From the NCBI GenBank assembly GCA_013032095.1, contig WQBJ01000002.1, positions 193,501 to 257,500 on the forward strand: a DNA stretch of 64,000 bases, in the 5' to 3' direction. Positions 1-7,818 of this stretch are shown here, piece after piece (positions within the stretch are counted from its first letter, which is position 1; each line of letters begins with the position of its first letter). The notes beneath the pieces were generated by a model. It had not been told where the DNA came from and ran no database searches. It saw only the letters and a program-made list of their open reading frames with translations. This stretch comes from Ruegeria atlantica (GTDB lineage Bacteria; Pseudomonadota; Alphaproteobacteria; Rhodobacterales; Rhodobacteraceae). The translations under genes were made by a program, and so were the position numbers.

Positions 1-246
1 AAGAGCTTTGTCGCGTTCGTAAAGGCGCTTGAGGTTGTTCGTGCGATAGGACGGCCTGCGCGAGTACAGGATCATGTCATGGGCGCGGGCAACAGTGTTG
101 ATACTGTCCAGCTGCACAAACCCCAGCCGGTGGATCAATTGCAGCAAATCCGCGCCCTTTGCCCCGCCCGAGGGCTGCTCGGCCAGCGCGTGGCGGTCCA
201 TGAACAGGGCACGGGCCGCCTTGTTGTCCAGCCGGGGTAGTGCCAC
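1..246 (-). CDS. YcaQ-like winged-helix DNA glycosylase, N-terminal part (runs off the window)
   Basis: The reading frame opens with GTG at 246, three bases after the stop of the upstream repressor gene, and stays open to base 1. It gives about 82 residues, including FVQLDSINTVARAHDMILYS, which resembles the N-terminal part of the YcaQ / winged-helix crosslink-repair glycosylase family. Those proteins unhook DNA interstrand crosslinks and are normally around 400 residues, so most of the gene lies outside the window. There is no other in-frame start upstream, because the preceding codons are the repressor stop. The near-zero spacing suggests co-transcription with the LacI-type gene. The family call comes from motif resemblance only. 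Confidence 0.72.
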   Translation of the reverse strand, partial: MALPRLDNKAARALFMDRHALAEQPSGGAKGADLLQLIHRLGFVQLDSINTVARAHDMILYSRRPSYRTNNLKRLYERDKAL

Positions 247-249
247 AGG

Positions 250-1290
250 TTAGCGCCGTTTCAGCGTGTCGCCGTAGCTGATCTTCGGGGTCAGGGTTAC
301 GCGGGTCTCAACCTCGGCATTCGGGTCAGCCAGCTGAGCCGCGATGATTTCCGCCGCCTTGCGTCCGATCTCTGACCGACAGGCATCCATCGTGGCCAGT
401 TTACGTGGCAGCCCTTGCAGAAGCTCGACATTGTTGAATCCGGCCAAACCGATCTGACCCGGTACATCGATGCCTTGTTCCAGCAGGTACAATAGTCCAC
501 CTGCGCCGATCATGTCGTTGGAATAATACAGGAAATCCAGTTCCGGTGATCGTTCCAGCATGGCCTGCGTCATCTCGCGCCCCTTGGCCAGGGCAGAGCC
601 GCCGGAATAGAACTCGCGATCTTCGATCTCGACACCGTTTTTGCCCAGCACTTCGGTGAAGCCCTCAAAGCGCTTTCGTGCCCGGTGGTCCAGCGGCATT
701 TTGGTACCCATGAAGCCAATATGCTGATACCCGGCCTTCAGGATCGCCTCGGCCATCTCGCGCCCAGCGCGTCGGTGAGAGATACCGACCATCGCATCAA
801 CCGGCTTGCCGTCTGTATCCATGATCTCGACCACTGGGATACCGGCCGAATCCAGCATGGCGCGGGCCGCTTCAGTATGTTCCAGGCCCGCAATGATCAC
901 GCCCGATGGCCGCCACGAGAGCATCTCGTACAGCACTTTTTCCTCTTTTTCAGGCAAGTAATCGGTGACGCCGACCACTGGCTGCAATTCGGTATCCTCC
1001 AGCACCTGGTTGACACCGGTAAGCACTTCGGGGAACACCATGTTCGACAGCGAGGGGATGATCACCGCGACCAGATTCACCCGGCTGGACGCCAACGCGC
1101 CCGCGATCTTGTTAGGCACATAACCCAGCTCTTTTGCAGCGGCCAGAACACGGGTGCGGGTGGCGTCGGACACGTCGCCCCGGTTCCTCAGAACCCGGCT
1201 GACCGTCATCTCAGATACTCCGGAAGCCTCTGATACATCGCGAAGGGTAAGCGGGCGTTTTGTTTCTGTGGTCACGGAGAGCACCTGCAC
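250..1290 (-). CDS. LacI/GntR-type transcriptional repressor
   Basis: 346 residues, normal for the LacI family. The helix-turn-helix lies at about residues 15-40 (LRDVSEASGVSEMTVSRVL), followed by the hinge helix region and a periplasmic-binding-protein-like effector domain from about residue 70 to the end. The sequence is closest in style to the gluconate-type (GntR) branch, but the ligand cannot be read from the sequence. No sugar catabolic genes are visible; the only co-directional neighbour is the YcaQ-like gene directly downstream. A pseudo-palindrome resembling a LacI-family operator sits just upstream, which would fit autorepression. A later start at residue 6 or so is possible. Confidence 0.9.
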   Translation of the reverse strand: MQVLSVTTETKRPLTLRDVSEASGVSEMTVSRVLRNRGDVSDATRTRVLAAAKELGYVPNKIAGALASSRVNLVAVIIPSLSNMVFPEVLTGVNQVLEDTELQPVVGVTDYLPEKEEKVLYEMLSWRPSGVIIAGLEHTEAARAMLDSAGIPVVEIMDTDGKPVDAMVGISHRRAGREMAEAILKAGYQHIGFMGTKMPLDHRARKRFEGFTEVLGKNGVEIEDREFYSGGSALAKGREMTQAMLERSPELDFLYYSNDMIGAGGLLYLLEQGIDVPGQIGLAGFNNVELLQGLPRKLATMDACRSEIGRKAAEIIAAQLADPNAEVETRVTLTPKISYGDTLKRR

Positions 1291-1305
1291 TGTTGTTTTG
1301 CCCGA

Positions 1306-1319
1306 TGGTAGCGTGAACA
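1306..1319. promoter_or_regulatory. possible LacI-family operator
   Basis: TGGTAGCGTGAACA differs at three positions from the palindrome TGTTAGCGCTAACA typical of GntR/LacI-type sites. It lies 16 bases upstream of the repressor start and immediately downstream of the predicted transcription start, a position that fits autorepression. This is an inference from one site. Confidence 0.3.
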
Positions 1320-1327
1320 GGACGCGA

Positions 1328-1357
1328 TTTACAACTGTTCAGCAAACCCCATGACAA
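1328..1357 (-). promoter_or_regulatory. possible sigma-70 promoter of the LacI-type gene
   Basis: On the minus strand TTGTCA and TGTAAA are separated by 18 bases. The predicted start, near 1321, is directly upstream of the possible operator. Matches are partial. Confidence 0.3.
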
Positions 1358-1390
1358 GCAGAAAAAACACAGGTACAGAGAGCCTTGCGC

Positions 1391-1467
1391 GGCCCCGTGG
1401 CTCAACTGGATAGAGCAGCCCCCTCCTAAGGGGCAGGTTGCAGGTTCGAATCCTGCCGGGGTCGCCA
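1391..1467 (+). tRNA. tRNA-Arg (anticodon CCT)
   Basis: A full cloverleaf can be drawn: acceptor GGCCCCG pairing with CGGGGTC (one G-T), D-arm GCTC/GAGC, anticodon stem GCCCC/GGGGC with loop CTCCTAA, and T-arm GCAGG-TTCGAAT-CCTGC. The CCA end is encoded. The anticodon CCT reads AGG. It stands next to the arsenic operon, so it could be an island boundary, but no repeat of its 3' end was noticed nearby. Confidence 0.97.
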
Positions 1468-1778
1468 GCGTTTTTTCGATTCAAGTTGGGACCGGACAGC
1501 ACTTCAGACGATGGCGCGGCCCGACAACGGGGTTTCCGTGATGAGATAAAGATCAGGATCCCCGTCTCAAAAGGTGAAAAGCCGTGGCCAGCTAGCCCGT
1601 CAATTTCGTTTTTCGATCAGGGTGTCCCACTTTCAACCTAAGCACAGTGAACACGCAATTGACCCGTCGGTTGAGCCTGTCATCGACCTACTTGGACTTT
1701 GGCTGTTAGAGCCCGGCAAAATGAGCGGGTCCCTTTTGGCCGGCAGTTGTCTTGCCGTGCCGAACACATTGATCCACG
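1468..1778. other. intergenic stretch without a recognisable gene
   Basis: About 310 bases between tRNA-Arg and the 3' end of the arsenite permease gene. A run of six T directly follows the tRNA. The open frames here are short and one merely reads through the tRNA 3' end. Nothing else was recognised. Confidence 0.5.
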
Positions 1779-2825
1779 CTAAGGTTTCAGCTCTTCAACG
1801 TTGAGCGTCGCCAATGGCTCTGGAAACCGGGCACGAGTGCGGTTGGCAAATGCTACCAACGACAGCATCACAGGCACTTCGACCAGAACGCCGACGACTG
1901 TTGCCAGCGCCGCGCCCGAATTCAGCCCGAACAGGCTGATGGCAACAGCAACTGCAAGCTCAAAAAAGTTTGATGTGCCGATCATGGCACAGGGAGCCGC
2001 GATCCGGTGGGGAACTTTCAAAGCATAAGCGGCACCGTAGGCCAGCGCGAAAATACCGTAGCTTTGGATCAGGATAGGCACTGCGATCAGAGCGATCACC
2101 AGCGGTTTGGCCAGAATGGTCTGACCCTGCAGACCGAAAAGGATCACCACCGTTGCGATCAAACCCATGATGGACCACGGTTTCACGCGAGTAGAGAACG
2201 CATCGATGGCCTCTGCTGAGCCCAGTTTCCGACGGGTGATCAGCCCAGCGATCAGCGGTAGGACGACGTACAGCACCGTCGCCAGCACCAGTGTCTGCCA
2301 TGGGACGGCGATATCCGTAACACCCAACAAGAAGGCGACGATGGGCGCAAATGCGACGACCATGATCAGGTCGTTCACCGAGACCTGCACCAGTGTATAG
2401 GTCGCATCCCCCTTGGTCAGTTGCGACCAGACGAAGACCATCGCGGTGCAGGGGGCGGCGCCCAGCAGGATCAGGCCGGCGGTGTATTGCGCAGCGTCCT
2501 CTGGCTGAATCCACGGCGCAAAAACATAGTCGAAGAACAGAACGGCAAGAAGCGCCATAGTGAAGGGCTTGATCAACCAGTTGACCACCAGCGTCACGAT
2601 CAACCCTTTGGGCTGGCGCGCCACGCCCGCGACGGCACCAAAATCCACGCCGACCATCATCGGATAGACCATCGCCCAGATCAGCAAGGCCACCACCAGA
2701 TTGACACTGGCCACTTCGGCAGAGGCGACCAATGCGACAAGACCGGGCGCAGCCAGACCGATCAGAATACCCGCAATCATGGCGAGGGCGACCCAGACGG
2801 TCAGGTAACGTTCGAAGATGCTCAT
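1779..2825 (-). CDS. acr3: Acr3-type arsenite efflux permease
   Basis: 348 residues with about ten hydrophobic segments, the normal size for the Acr3 family of the bile/arsenite/riboflavin transporter superfamily. The segment [13 protein letters not shown] (near residue 123) contains the conserved membrane cysteine that Acr3 proteins use in arsenite transport. It would extrude the As(III) produced by the ArsC domain of the first operon gene. It is the last gene of the arsenic operon and its start overlaps the stop of arsJ by 4 bases, indicating translational coupling. Family assignment is secure; the choice of arsenite over antimonite is inferred from context. Confidence 0.95.
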   Translation of the reverse strand: MSIFERYLTVWVALAMIAGILIGLAAPGLVALVASAEVASVNLVVALLIWAMVYPMMVGVDFGAVAGVARQPKGLIVTLVVNWLIKPFTMALLAVLFFDYVFAPWIQPEDAAQYTAGLILLGAAPCTAMVFVWSQLTKGDATYTLVQVSVNDLIMVVAFAPIVAFLLGVTDIAVPWQTLVLATVLYVVLPLIAGLITRRKLGSAEAIDAFSTRVKPWSIMGLIATVVILFGLQGQTILAKPLVIALIAVPILIQSYGIFALAYGAAYALKVPHRIAAPCAMIGTSNFFELAVAVAISLFGLNSGAALATVVGVLVEVPVMLSLVAFANRTRARFPEPLATLNVEELKP

Positions 2826-4087
2826 GTGTACGCCTCAGTGGTTTGATCGGTCAGTTTGCCCGAGGTCAGCGCGGCCAGCGCCACCATCACCGCCGCAGTG
2901 CCCAGAACAAGGGGCAGGCCGCCGATCTGATAGGTGAAGCCAGACAGAACGGTGCCCACCAGACGGCCCGTTGCGTTAGCCATGTAGTAAAAACCCACGT
3001 CCATCGTGACCCGTTCCGATTTGGTAAAGGCGAGGATCAGGTAGGAATGCAGTGAGGAATTGACCGCAAAGATCGCCCCGAACACCAGCAGACCAACAAC
3101 AAGTGTGGTGGTCAGCCACGCCTCCGGCCCTGAGGACATCAGTACAGCCACAGTCAATGCGGCAGGTACACAGAACAGTGCGGCGGCCCAGTTGCGGGCG
3201 GCGCGGATCAGGTCGCCTTCGCTACGCTCGTTTGCATGCAGAATCTTGGGCGCGCTGGCCTGAACAGCTCCGTAGAGAATGATCCAGACCGCCATGAAGG
3301 TACCGATCATGAAGAACGCAGCGCGGTTGCCCTCCTCGGTGCCGTCCGACAGCACGGCGTAGAAATAGATCGGGATGCCGACGACAAACCACACATCCCG
3401 CGCGCCGAACAGGAAGACTCGCGCTGCCGACAGCCAGTTCACATTTGCGGATTTCGAAAAGACCTCGGAGAACTTCGCGCCCTTGCGCCCTTTGGGCAGG
3501 CCCGGCGGCATGAACAAAATGACGGCAATTAGTATCACGGCCAGAACCGCGGCCATTACCAATACGGCCCAAGTGAAGCCCAGCATCGCCAACAGGGCCG
3601 CGCCAAGCAAGAAGCCCAGACCTTTCACGGCGTTCTTAGACCCGGTCAATACAGCGACCCAGCGGAACAACCCGCCACCCTCGGTCGGGGCCAGCAGTTT
3701 GACGGCGGATTTCGAGGACATCTTGGCCAGATCCTTGGCGACCCCACTGGCGCCCTGTACCAGCATGACAAAGGCAACAGATGCACCAATCGCCCAGTTA
3801 GGGTCTAGTTGCGTCAGTGCAAGCAGAGCAACAACCTGTAACCCAAGTCCGGCATATAGCGTCGAGGTCAATCCGAAACGCGCTGCGATCCAGCCCGCCG
3901 CAAGGTTCGTCACCATGCCGGCGACCTCATACAGAACAAAGAGATAAGCCAGCTGCACCGGCGAGAAACCCAGCGTATGAAAGTGCAACAGCACCAACAT
4001 CCGCAAGGCCCCATCGGTCAGCATAAAGGCCCAATAGGCCGCCGTAACCGCGATATAGGCCGACAGTCCCTCGGGCCTCTGGGTCAC
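2822..4087 (-). CDS. arsJ: ArsJ, organoarsenical (1-arseno-3-phosphoglycerate) MFS efflux permease
   Basis: 421 residues with about twelve hydrophobic segments, a major facilitator superfamily transporter. The N-terminal half ([19 protein letters not shown]) matches the ArsJ family. In known systems a partner GAPDH uses arsenate in place of phosphate to make the unstable 1-arseno-3-phosphoglycerate, which ArsJ exports; it then falls apart outside the cell. That GAPDH gene lies directly upstream and overlaps arsJ by 4 bases, and acr3 overlaps downstream by 4 bases. The tight pairing with GAPDH is the strongest support for the specific function. Confidence 0.92.
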   Translation of the reverse strand: MTQRPEGLSAYIAVTAAYWAFMLTDGALRMLVLLHFHTLGFSPVQLAYLFVLYEVAGMVTNLAAGWIAARFGLTSTLYAGLGLQVVALLALTQLDPNWAIGASVAFVMLVQGASGVAKDLAKMSSKSAVKLLAPTEGGGLFRWVAVLTGSKNAVKGLGFLLGAALLAMLGFTWAVLVMAAVLAVILIAVILFMPPGLPKGRKGAKFSEVFSKSANVNWLSAARVFLFGARDVWFVVGIPIYFYAVLSDGTEEGNRAAFFMIGTFMAVWIILYGAVQASAPKILHANERSEGDLIRAARNWAAALFCVPAALTVAVLMSSGPEAWLTTTLVVGLLVFGAIFAVNSSLHSYLILAFTKSERVTMDVGFYYMANATGRLVGTVLSGFTYQIGGLPLVLGTAAVMVALAALTSGKLTDQTTEAYT

Positions 4088-5082
4088 AGCGAGGCCCCAA
4101 CCATCAACGCGACGTCAACCAGACGATGTGCATAGCCCATCTCGTTGTCGTACCAGGCATAGATCTTCACCTGCGTCCCGTTCACCACCATTGTCGAGGG
4201 CGCGTCGATGATCGAGGAGCGCTCGTCATTGGTGTAGTCGGTCGAGACCAGAGGACGGGTCTCATAGCCCAGAATGCCTTTCAACTCGCCATCGGCTTCG
4301 GCTTTGAAGAGGGCGTTGACCTCTTCGACCGTGGTTTCACGCTCAACCTCGAACACGCAATCGGTCAGTGAGGCGTTCAGCAATGGCACGCGCACGGCAT
4401 GGCCGTTCAGGCGTCCCTTGAGCTCCGGGTAGATCAGCGTGATGGCCGTGGCCGAACCAGTGGTGGTCGGGATCAGCGAATTTAGGGCCGAGCGTGCGCG
4501 ACGCAGGTCTTTCGCAGGGCGATCAACGATGGTTTGAGTGTTTGTAACGTCATGGATTGTGGTCATCGAGCCGTGGCGGATACCGAGATTCTCGTGAATC
4601 ACCTTAACGACAGGAGCCAGGCAGTTGGTGGTGCAAGAGGCCGCCGTTACGATATGATGAGCGGTCGGATCGTAGACTTCGTCATTGACCCCCACAACAA
4701 TATTGGCGGTGGGCCCGTCCTTGACGGGGGCCGAGACGACGACTTTCTTCACGCCAGCCTCGAAATAGGGTGCCAGCTTGGCCTCGGTCTTGAACACGCC
4801 GGTACAGTCGATCACCACGTCGACACCGTCCAGAGGCAGCTCGTTCAAATCCTTGGTCCCGATGAAGGGTAGGCGGCTTCCGTTAACAGTGACGCTTTCG
4901 GCATCGTGCGAAAACTCGGCGTCCCAACGACCGTGCACCGTGTCGAATTCCAGCAGATGCGCGTGCATCTCGGGATCACCAACCCCGTCGTTGATCCAAG
5001 CGATGTTCGCGCCCTTTTCCAGTAGCGGCTTCAGGGCCAGTTTTCCCATCCGGCCCAAGCCGTTCAGTGCATAAGTCGTCAT
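4084..5082 (-). CDS. ArsJ-associated glyceraldehyde-3-phosphate dehydrogenase
   Basis: 332 residues, the usual length for phosphorylating GAPDH. The N-terminal NAD-binding fold begins at LNGLGRMGK, and the catalytic cysteine is in [11 protein letters not shown] at about residue 150. In ars operons this paralogue converts glyceraldehyde-3-phosphate and arsenate to 1-arseno-3-phosphoglycerate for ArsJ. It overlaps arsR-arsC upstream and arsJ downstream by 4 bases each, so expression should follow arsenic induction and not glycolytic control. The housekeeping gap gene is not in the window. The assignment is based on family motif plus operon context. Confidence 0.93.
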   Translation of the reverse strand: MTTYALNGLGRMGKLALKPLLEKGANIAWINDGVGDPEMHAHLLEFDTVHGRWDAEFSHDAESVTVNGSRLPFIGTKDLNELPLDGVDVVIDCTGVFKTEAKLAPYFEAGVKKVVVSAPVKDGPTANIVVGVNDEVYDPTAHHIVTAASCTTNCLAPVVKVIHENLGIRHGSMTTIHDVTNTQTIVDRPAKDLRRARSALNSLIPTTTGSATAITLIYPELKGRLNGHAVRVPLLNASLTDCVFEVERETTVEEVNALFKAEADGELKGILGYETRPLVSTDYTNDERSSIIDAPSTMVVNGTQVKIYAWYDNEMGYAHRLVDVALMVGASL

Positions 5083-5912
5083 TTTTGGTCCTCAAAAGAC
5101 TCTCTGCCGATGTCATCGACAGCAGATTGCAAAGCGATCCGGTCGAGACTTTCGACCGGCAATGAGGTAAAAGCCTGAATCCTGCGCTGCAGCGCGCCAT
5201 AGGCGTTCTGGAAAGCCAGGCTTTTTTCAGCATCCGTGCCCGTTGCCTTGACCGGGTCTACCATGCCCCAGTGGCCGCTGATCGGCTGACCTTCCCATGC
5301 CGGGCATTCCTCGTTTGCGGCCTGGTTGCAGACGGTGAAAACAAAATCCATTTCGGGTGCTCCCTCAGCGGCGAACTCGGACATATGTTTGGACCGCAAC
5401 ACCGAAGTATCGTGCCCCTTGTCCTTCAGGACCTGCATGGCGAAGGGGTTGAGCTCGGATGTCGGTTGAGTTCCGGCGGAATACACATTGAACCGTTCAC
5501 CGCCCAATTCGCGCAGCAGCGACTCAGCAAAGATCGAACGGGCGGAATTGCCCACGCAAAGAAACAGCACATTGAATTTGCGGTCCGTCATGGTGTCATT
5601 TCCTTGATGAAAGGGCATGCAAATATCGGGGCGACCACGGCAGCAATCTAGAACCAGAAAATCCAGCATCTGCTGCACGTTCTTCATATCAACCGAATAG
5701 AGCAGAGATGTTCCCGACCGCTCTTGTGTCACCAGACCCGAGCGTTGCAGCGCGTTCAGGTAGTTCGACAGGGTGCTGGCCTTGATGTTCAACTCAACGG
5801 CCAACTCTCCTGCGGGTACAGCGTCAGGAAAGCGTCGCATTAACATGCGAAACACTGAAATGCGCTGAGGGTGGCCGAGGATGGCCAGTTGGCTTGAGAT
5901 TTCTTCTATCAT
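5079..5912 (-). CDS. ArsR-ArsC fusion: arsenic repressor joined to LMW-phosphatase-type arsenate reductase
   Basis: 277 residues in one frame. Residues 1-95 form an ArsR/SmtB winged helix ([17 protein letters not shown] is the recognition region) that ends in a cysteine-containing stretch, CCRGRPDIC, a possible As(III) site. Residues 109-277 are a low-molecular-weight-phosphatase-type arsenate reductase with the P-loop CVGNSAR (C-X5-R). An internal ATG at the junction (MTDRKFN) could also give free ArsC. The fusion puts sensing and arsenate reduction in one polypeptide at the head of the operon. The start codon overlaps a perfect palindrome and lacks a Shine-Dalgarno sequence. Confidence 0.92.
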   Translation of the reverse strand: MIEEISSQLAILGHPQRISVFRMLMRRFPDAVPAGELAVELNIKASTLSNYLNALQRSGLVTQERSGTSLLYSVDMKNVQQMLDFLVLDCCRGRPDICMPFHQGNDTMTDRKFNVLFLCVGNSARSIFAESLLRELGGERFNVYSAGTQPTSELNPFAMQVLKDKGHDTSVLRSKHMSEFAAEGAPEMDFVFTVCNQAANEECPAWEGQPISGHWGMVDPVKATGTDAEKSLAFQNAYGALQRRIQAFTSLPVESLDRIALQSAVDDIGRESFEDQK

Positions 5913-5926
5913 ATTTCATGAAATAT
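5911..5926. promoter_or_regulatory. perfect 16-bp palindrome, likely ArsR operator
   Basis: ATATTTCATGAAATAT is its own reverse complement. It covers the start codon of arsR-arsC and the predicted -10 element, an ideal place for autorepression by the ArsR domain. No second copy was noticed in the window. Confidence 0.6.
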
Positions 5927-5948
5927 TGAATTATTGAGAATGCGTCAA
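5920..5948 (-). promoter_or_regulatory. predicted promoter of the arsenic operon
   Basis: On the minus strand TTGACG (5948-5943) is followed after 17 bases by TATTTC (5925-5920). The predicted transcription start falls at or next to the ATG at 5912, so the message may be leaderless; no Shine-Dalgarno motif is present. The -10 match is partial. Confidence 0.45.
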
Positions 5949-6256
5949 TCAATGAAAGAGGCTGTAATAAAAAATTCACAATCTGAATATGCTGCTGGAT
6001 GTCGTGCCGGCTGAGGGAACTTTCAGGCGGTAGATGGGGTCGCGGATCTTCACCCTCCTTAAAAAGAAGCTTGAATTCCCACATAACGAGGCTTGCGCGC
6101 ACAACTCCGACCGTTTAAACGAAGCGTCGCTTGCCTCAATAGCTCTACAGCACAGGCGGTTCCTTCGAACCTCGAGAATACCTTTTCGATTGACCTGTGA
6201 AGCAGATAGTTAGGAGTGCAGGAGAAGAAATTCGAGGCCATCCTATGGTCCGGAAA
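5949..6256. other. intergenic stretch upstream of tRNA-Thr
   Basis: About 300 bases, AT-rich on the left. No gene was recognised. Open frames on both strands that enter the tRNA are read-through artefacts. Confidence 0.5.
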
Positions 6257-6332
6257 GCCGCTGTAGCTCAGCTGGTAGAGCACGTCATTCGTAATGATGG
6301 GGTCGGGGGTTCGAGTCCCTTCAGCGGCACCA
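6257..6332 (+). tRNA. tRNA-Thr (anticodon CGT)
   Basis: Acceptor GCCGCTG pairs with CAGCGGC, D-arm GCTC/GAGC, anticodon stem CGTCA/TGATG with loop TTCGTAA, T-loop TTCGAGT, and an encoded CCA. Two T-stem pairs are G-T. The anticodon CGT reads ACG. The tRNA marks the left edge of the accessory segment that follows. Confidence 0.97.
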
Positions 6333-6587
6333 CTTCTCTCAACAATCCGCTTTCTGAAAGTCGGTGCCATTTCGGCGGCCACAGACCTTCCAATCGGAGA
6401 AGGCGCGTTTGCTCAAATTCGCGTCTGGATCGGTCGGTATTATCGATATGCTGTATCCGGCTCGCTCGGAGCTTCAAAAAATTTCCCAATTCCCAAATAG
6501 CGTGTGGGGTTGTGAGAAGGGGGGTTCGCGCCAAACGTGGCGGCACTGTATGATGGTGATGCGAGCCCAATTCAAAGGACGAGTATC

Positions 6588-7532
6588 ATGCAGACATTTT
6601 GGATGCGGCGCAGTTGCAACTTCGCCGCTGTATTAGGATTGGTTCTTCTTTTTTCTCCGGCGACCTTGGCTGCCGATCAAAGTGACGCGGACAAAGCTGT
6701 AGACACCTTCAATCATGCGATGCTCTCAATATTCCATCGTGGTCAAGGGGCGCTGTCAGAAGATACCCGGCCGATCATGGTGATTGCGCGCGATGTCATC
6801 GTGATTTCAAAAGATGGTAAAGCAACATATCCAAGGAGCGCTCCGCGCTACCAGCAGCTCAAGTCCACAACTCATGTTTTATTGGGGATCATTGGGGCGG
6901 TGACGCCCTGGCCTGATGACGATGCTGGCAACGACCGCTGGAAGCGTGAGTTTTCAACGATTTCTGCCGAGATTGATGCGCTTTTGGCCGCGATTGATGG
7001 TCTTGGGCTGTCGCAAGACTCGTTGGCCAGTCAGAAGGAAATGCTGGAGAAGGCCCGAGCCTTTACCGAACAGGCACTGGCCCAAGGCGAACTCACGCGC
7101 GAGGCGGTATCCAAGATCATCAACGACACGCGACCGATTTGGGTGGAAAACATGCGGGAGACCGCACGTGCAGAGCTAACAGCGCTCCATTCTGCTGTGT
7201 CTTCAGCGCGCGCTGCCATGGATGAGGAGGATTGGGCCAAGATGTACATCGTCCATCACGGAGGCTCCAGCGTGGAAGACGTCAATGTGGTTCTCTTGTA
7301 TCTGCAGCGCGTAATGCCCGAGAAAGTTGCCGCAGGACAAGTGATGTTCGCCGAGAACGCTCATGGGACGGATGCTCTGGCAAACCACGTGGGCTACGTG
7401 ATCATGCAGCGAAATGTAGGCGCATGGGCGTTCGGAGATCCAGCGCGGATGGAAGTTGATCTTTTGGGCTACGAGGCCGGATCAATCTTAGACGAAATGA
7501 TCGAAGCTCCTTCGCCTGCTGACGTTGAATAA
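6588..7532 (+). CDS. exported protein of unknown function
   Basis: 314 residues from the ATG at 6588, chosen because AAAGGACGAG lies just upstream and the protein then begins with a signal peptide (basic MRRSCNF, hydrophobic core, likely cut after SPATLA). A longer in-frame start at 6537 lacks these features. The mature part is acidic and mostly helical, with a region around residues 120-200 rich in Ala, Glu and Leu. I do not recognise a family. It lies 286 bases upstream of a membrane nucleotide cyclase on the same strand, so a joint role is possible but unsupported by motif. Confidence 0.7.
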   Translation: MQTFWMRRSCNFAAVLGLVLLFSPATLAADQSDADKAVDTFNHAMLSIFHRGQGALSEDTRPIMVIARDVIVISKDGKATYPRSAPRYQQLKSTTHVLLGIIGAVTPWPDDDAGNDRWKREFSTISAEIDALLAAIDGLGLSQDSLASQKEMLEKARAFTEQALAQGELTREAVSKIINDTRPIWVENMRETARAELTALHSAVSSARAAMDEEDWAKMYIVHHGGSSVEDVNVVLLYLQRVMPEKVAAGQVMFAENAHGTDALANHVGYVIMQRNVGAWAFGDPARMEVDLLGYEAGSILDEMIEAPSPADVE

Positions 7533-7818
7533 AACTGCAATGCCGGGAATACTAAAACCTGATCTTCCGTTTCCCATACTTACGTTCGGGCAAATCCATT
7601 TGGGGAGGCTCAGTGTGTTGTGGCATTGGCACTAGATCAGTGCCTAAATGTGCCCGCCGTTTTTCTGATCGAATTGGCGACGGATGATCGCTTCACAAGC
7701 GGATCTCTTGTTGAACTTAACAGTTACGTGAGTTTTCAGCGTTAAAGCGAAGTAAGCTTTGCTCTTCGACCTGTCTCAACTCAATACTGAAGCACATGTC
7801 GCTACTTTCGGAGCTTTA

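Noticed and set aside
1438..1641. Frame beginning QVRILPGSP
   Set aside because: It is a read-through of the tRNA-Arg 3' end, another familiar artefact, and shows no coding bias after the tRNA.
6059..6570. Open frames on both strands across tRNA-Thr, with products containing EGTRTPDPIITNDVLYQLSY, LKGLEPPTPSLRMT or VAQLVEHVIRND
   Set aside because: These are the well-known false proteins produced by translating a tRNA-Thr gene or its complement. They have no ribosome binding site and overlap a clear tRNA.
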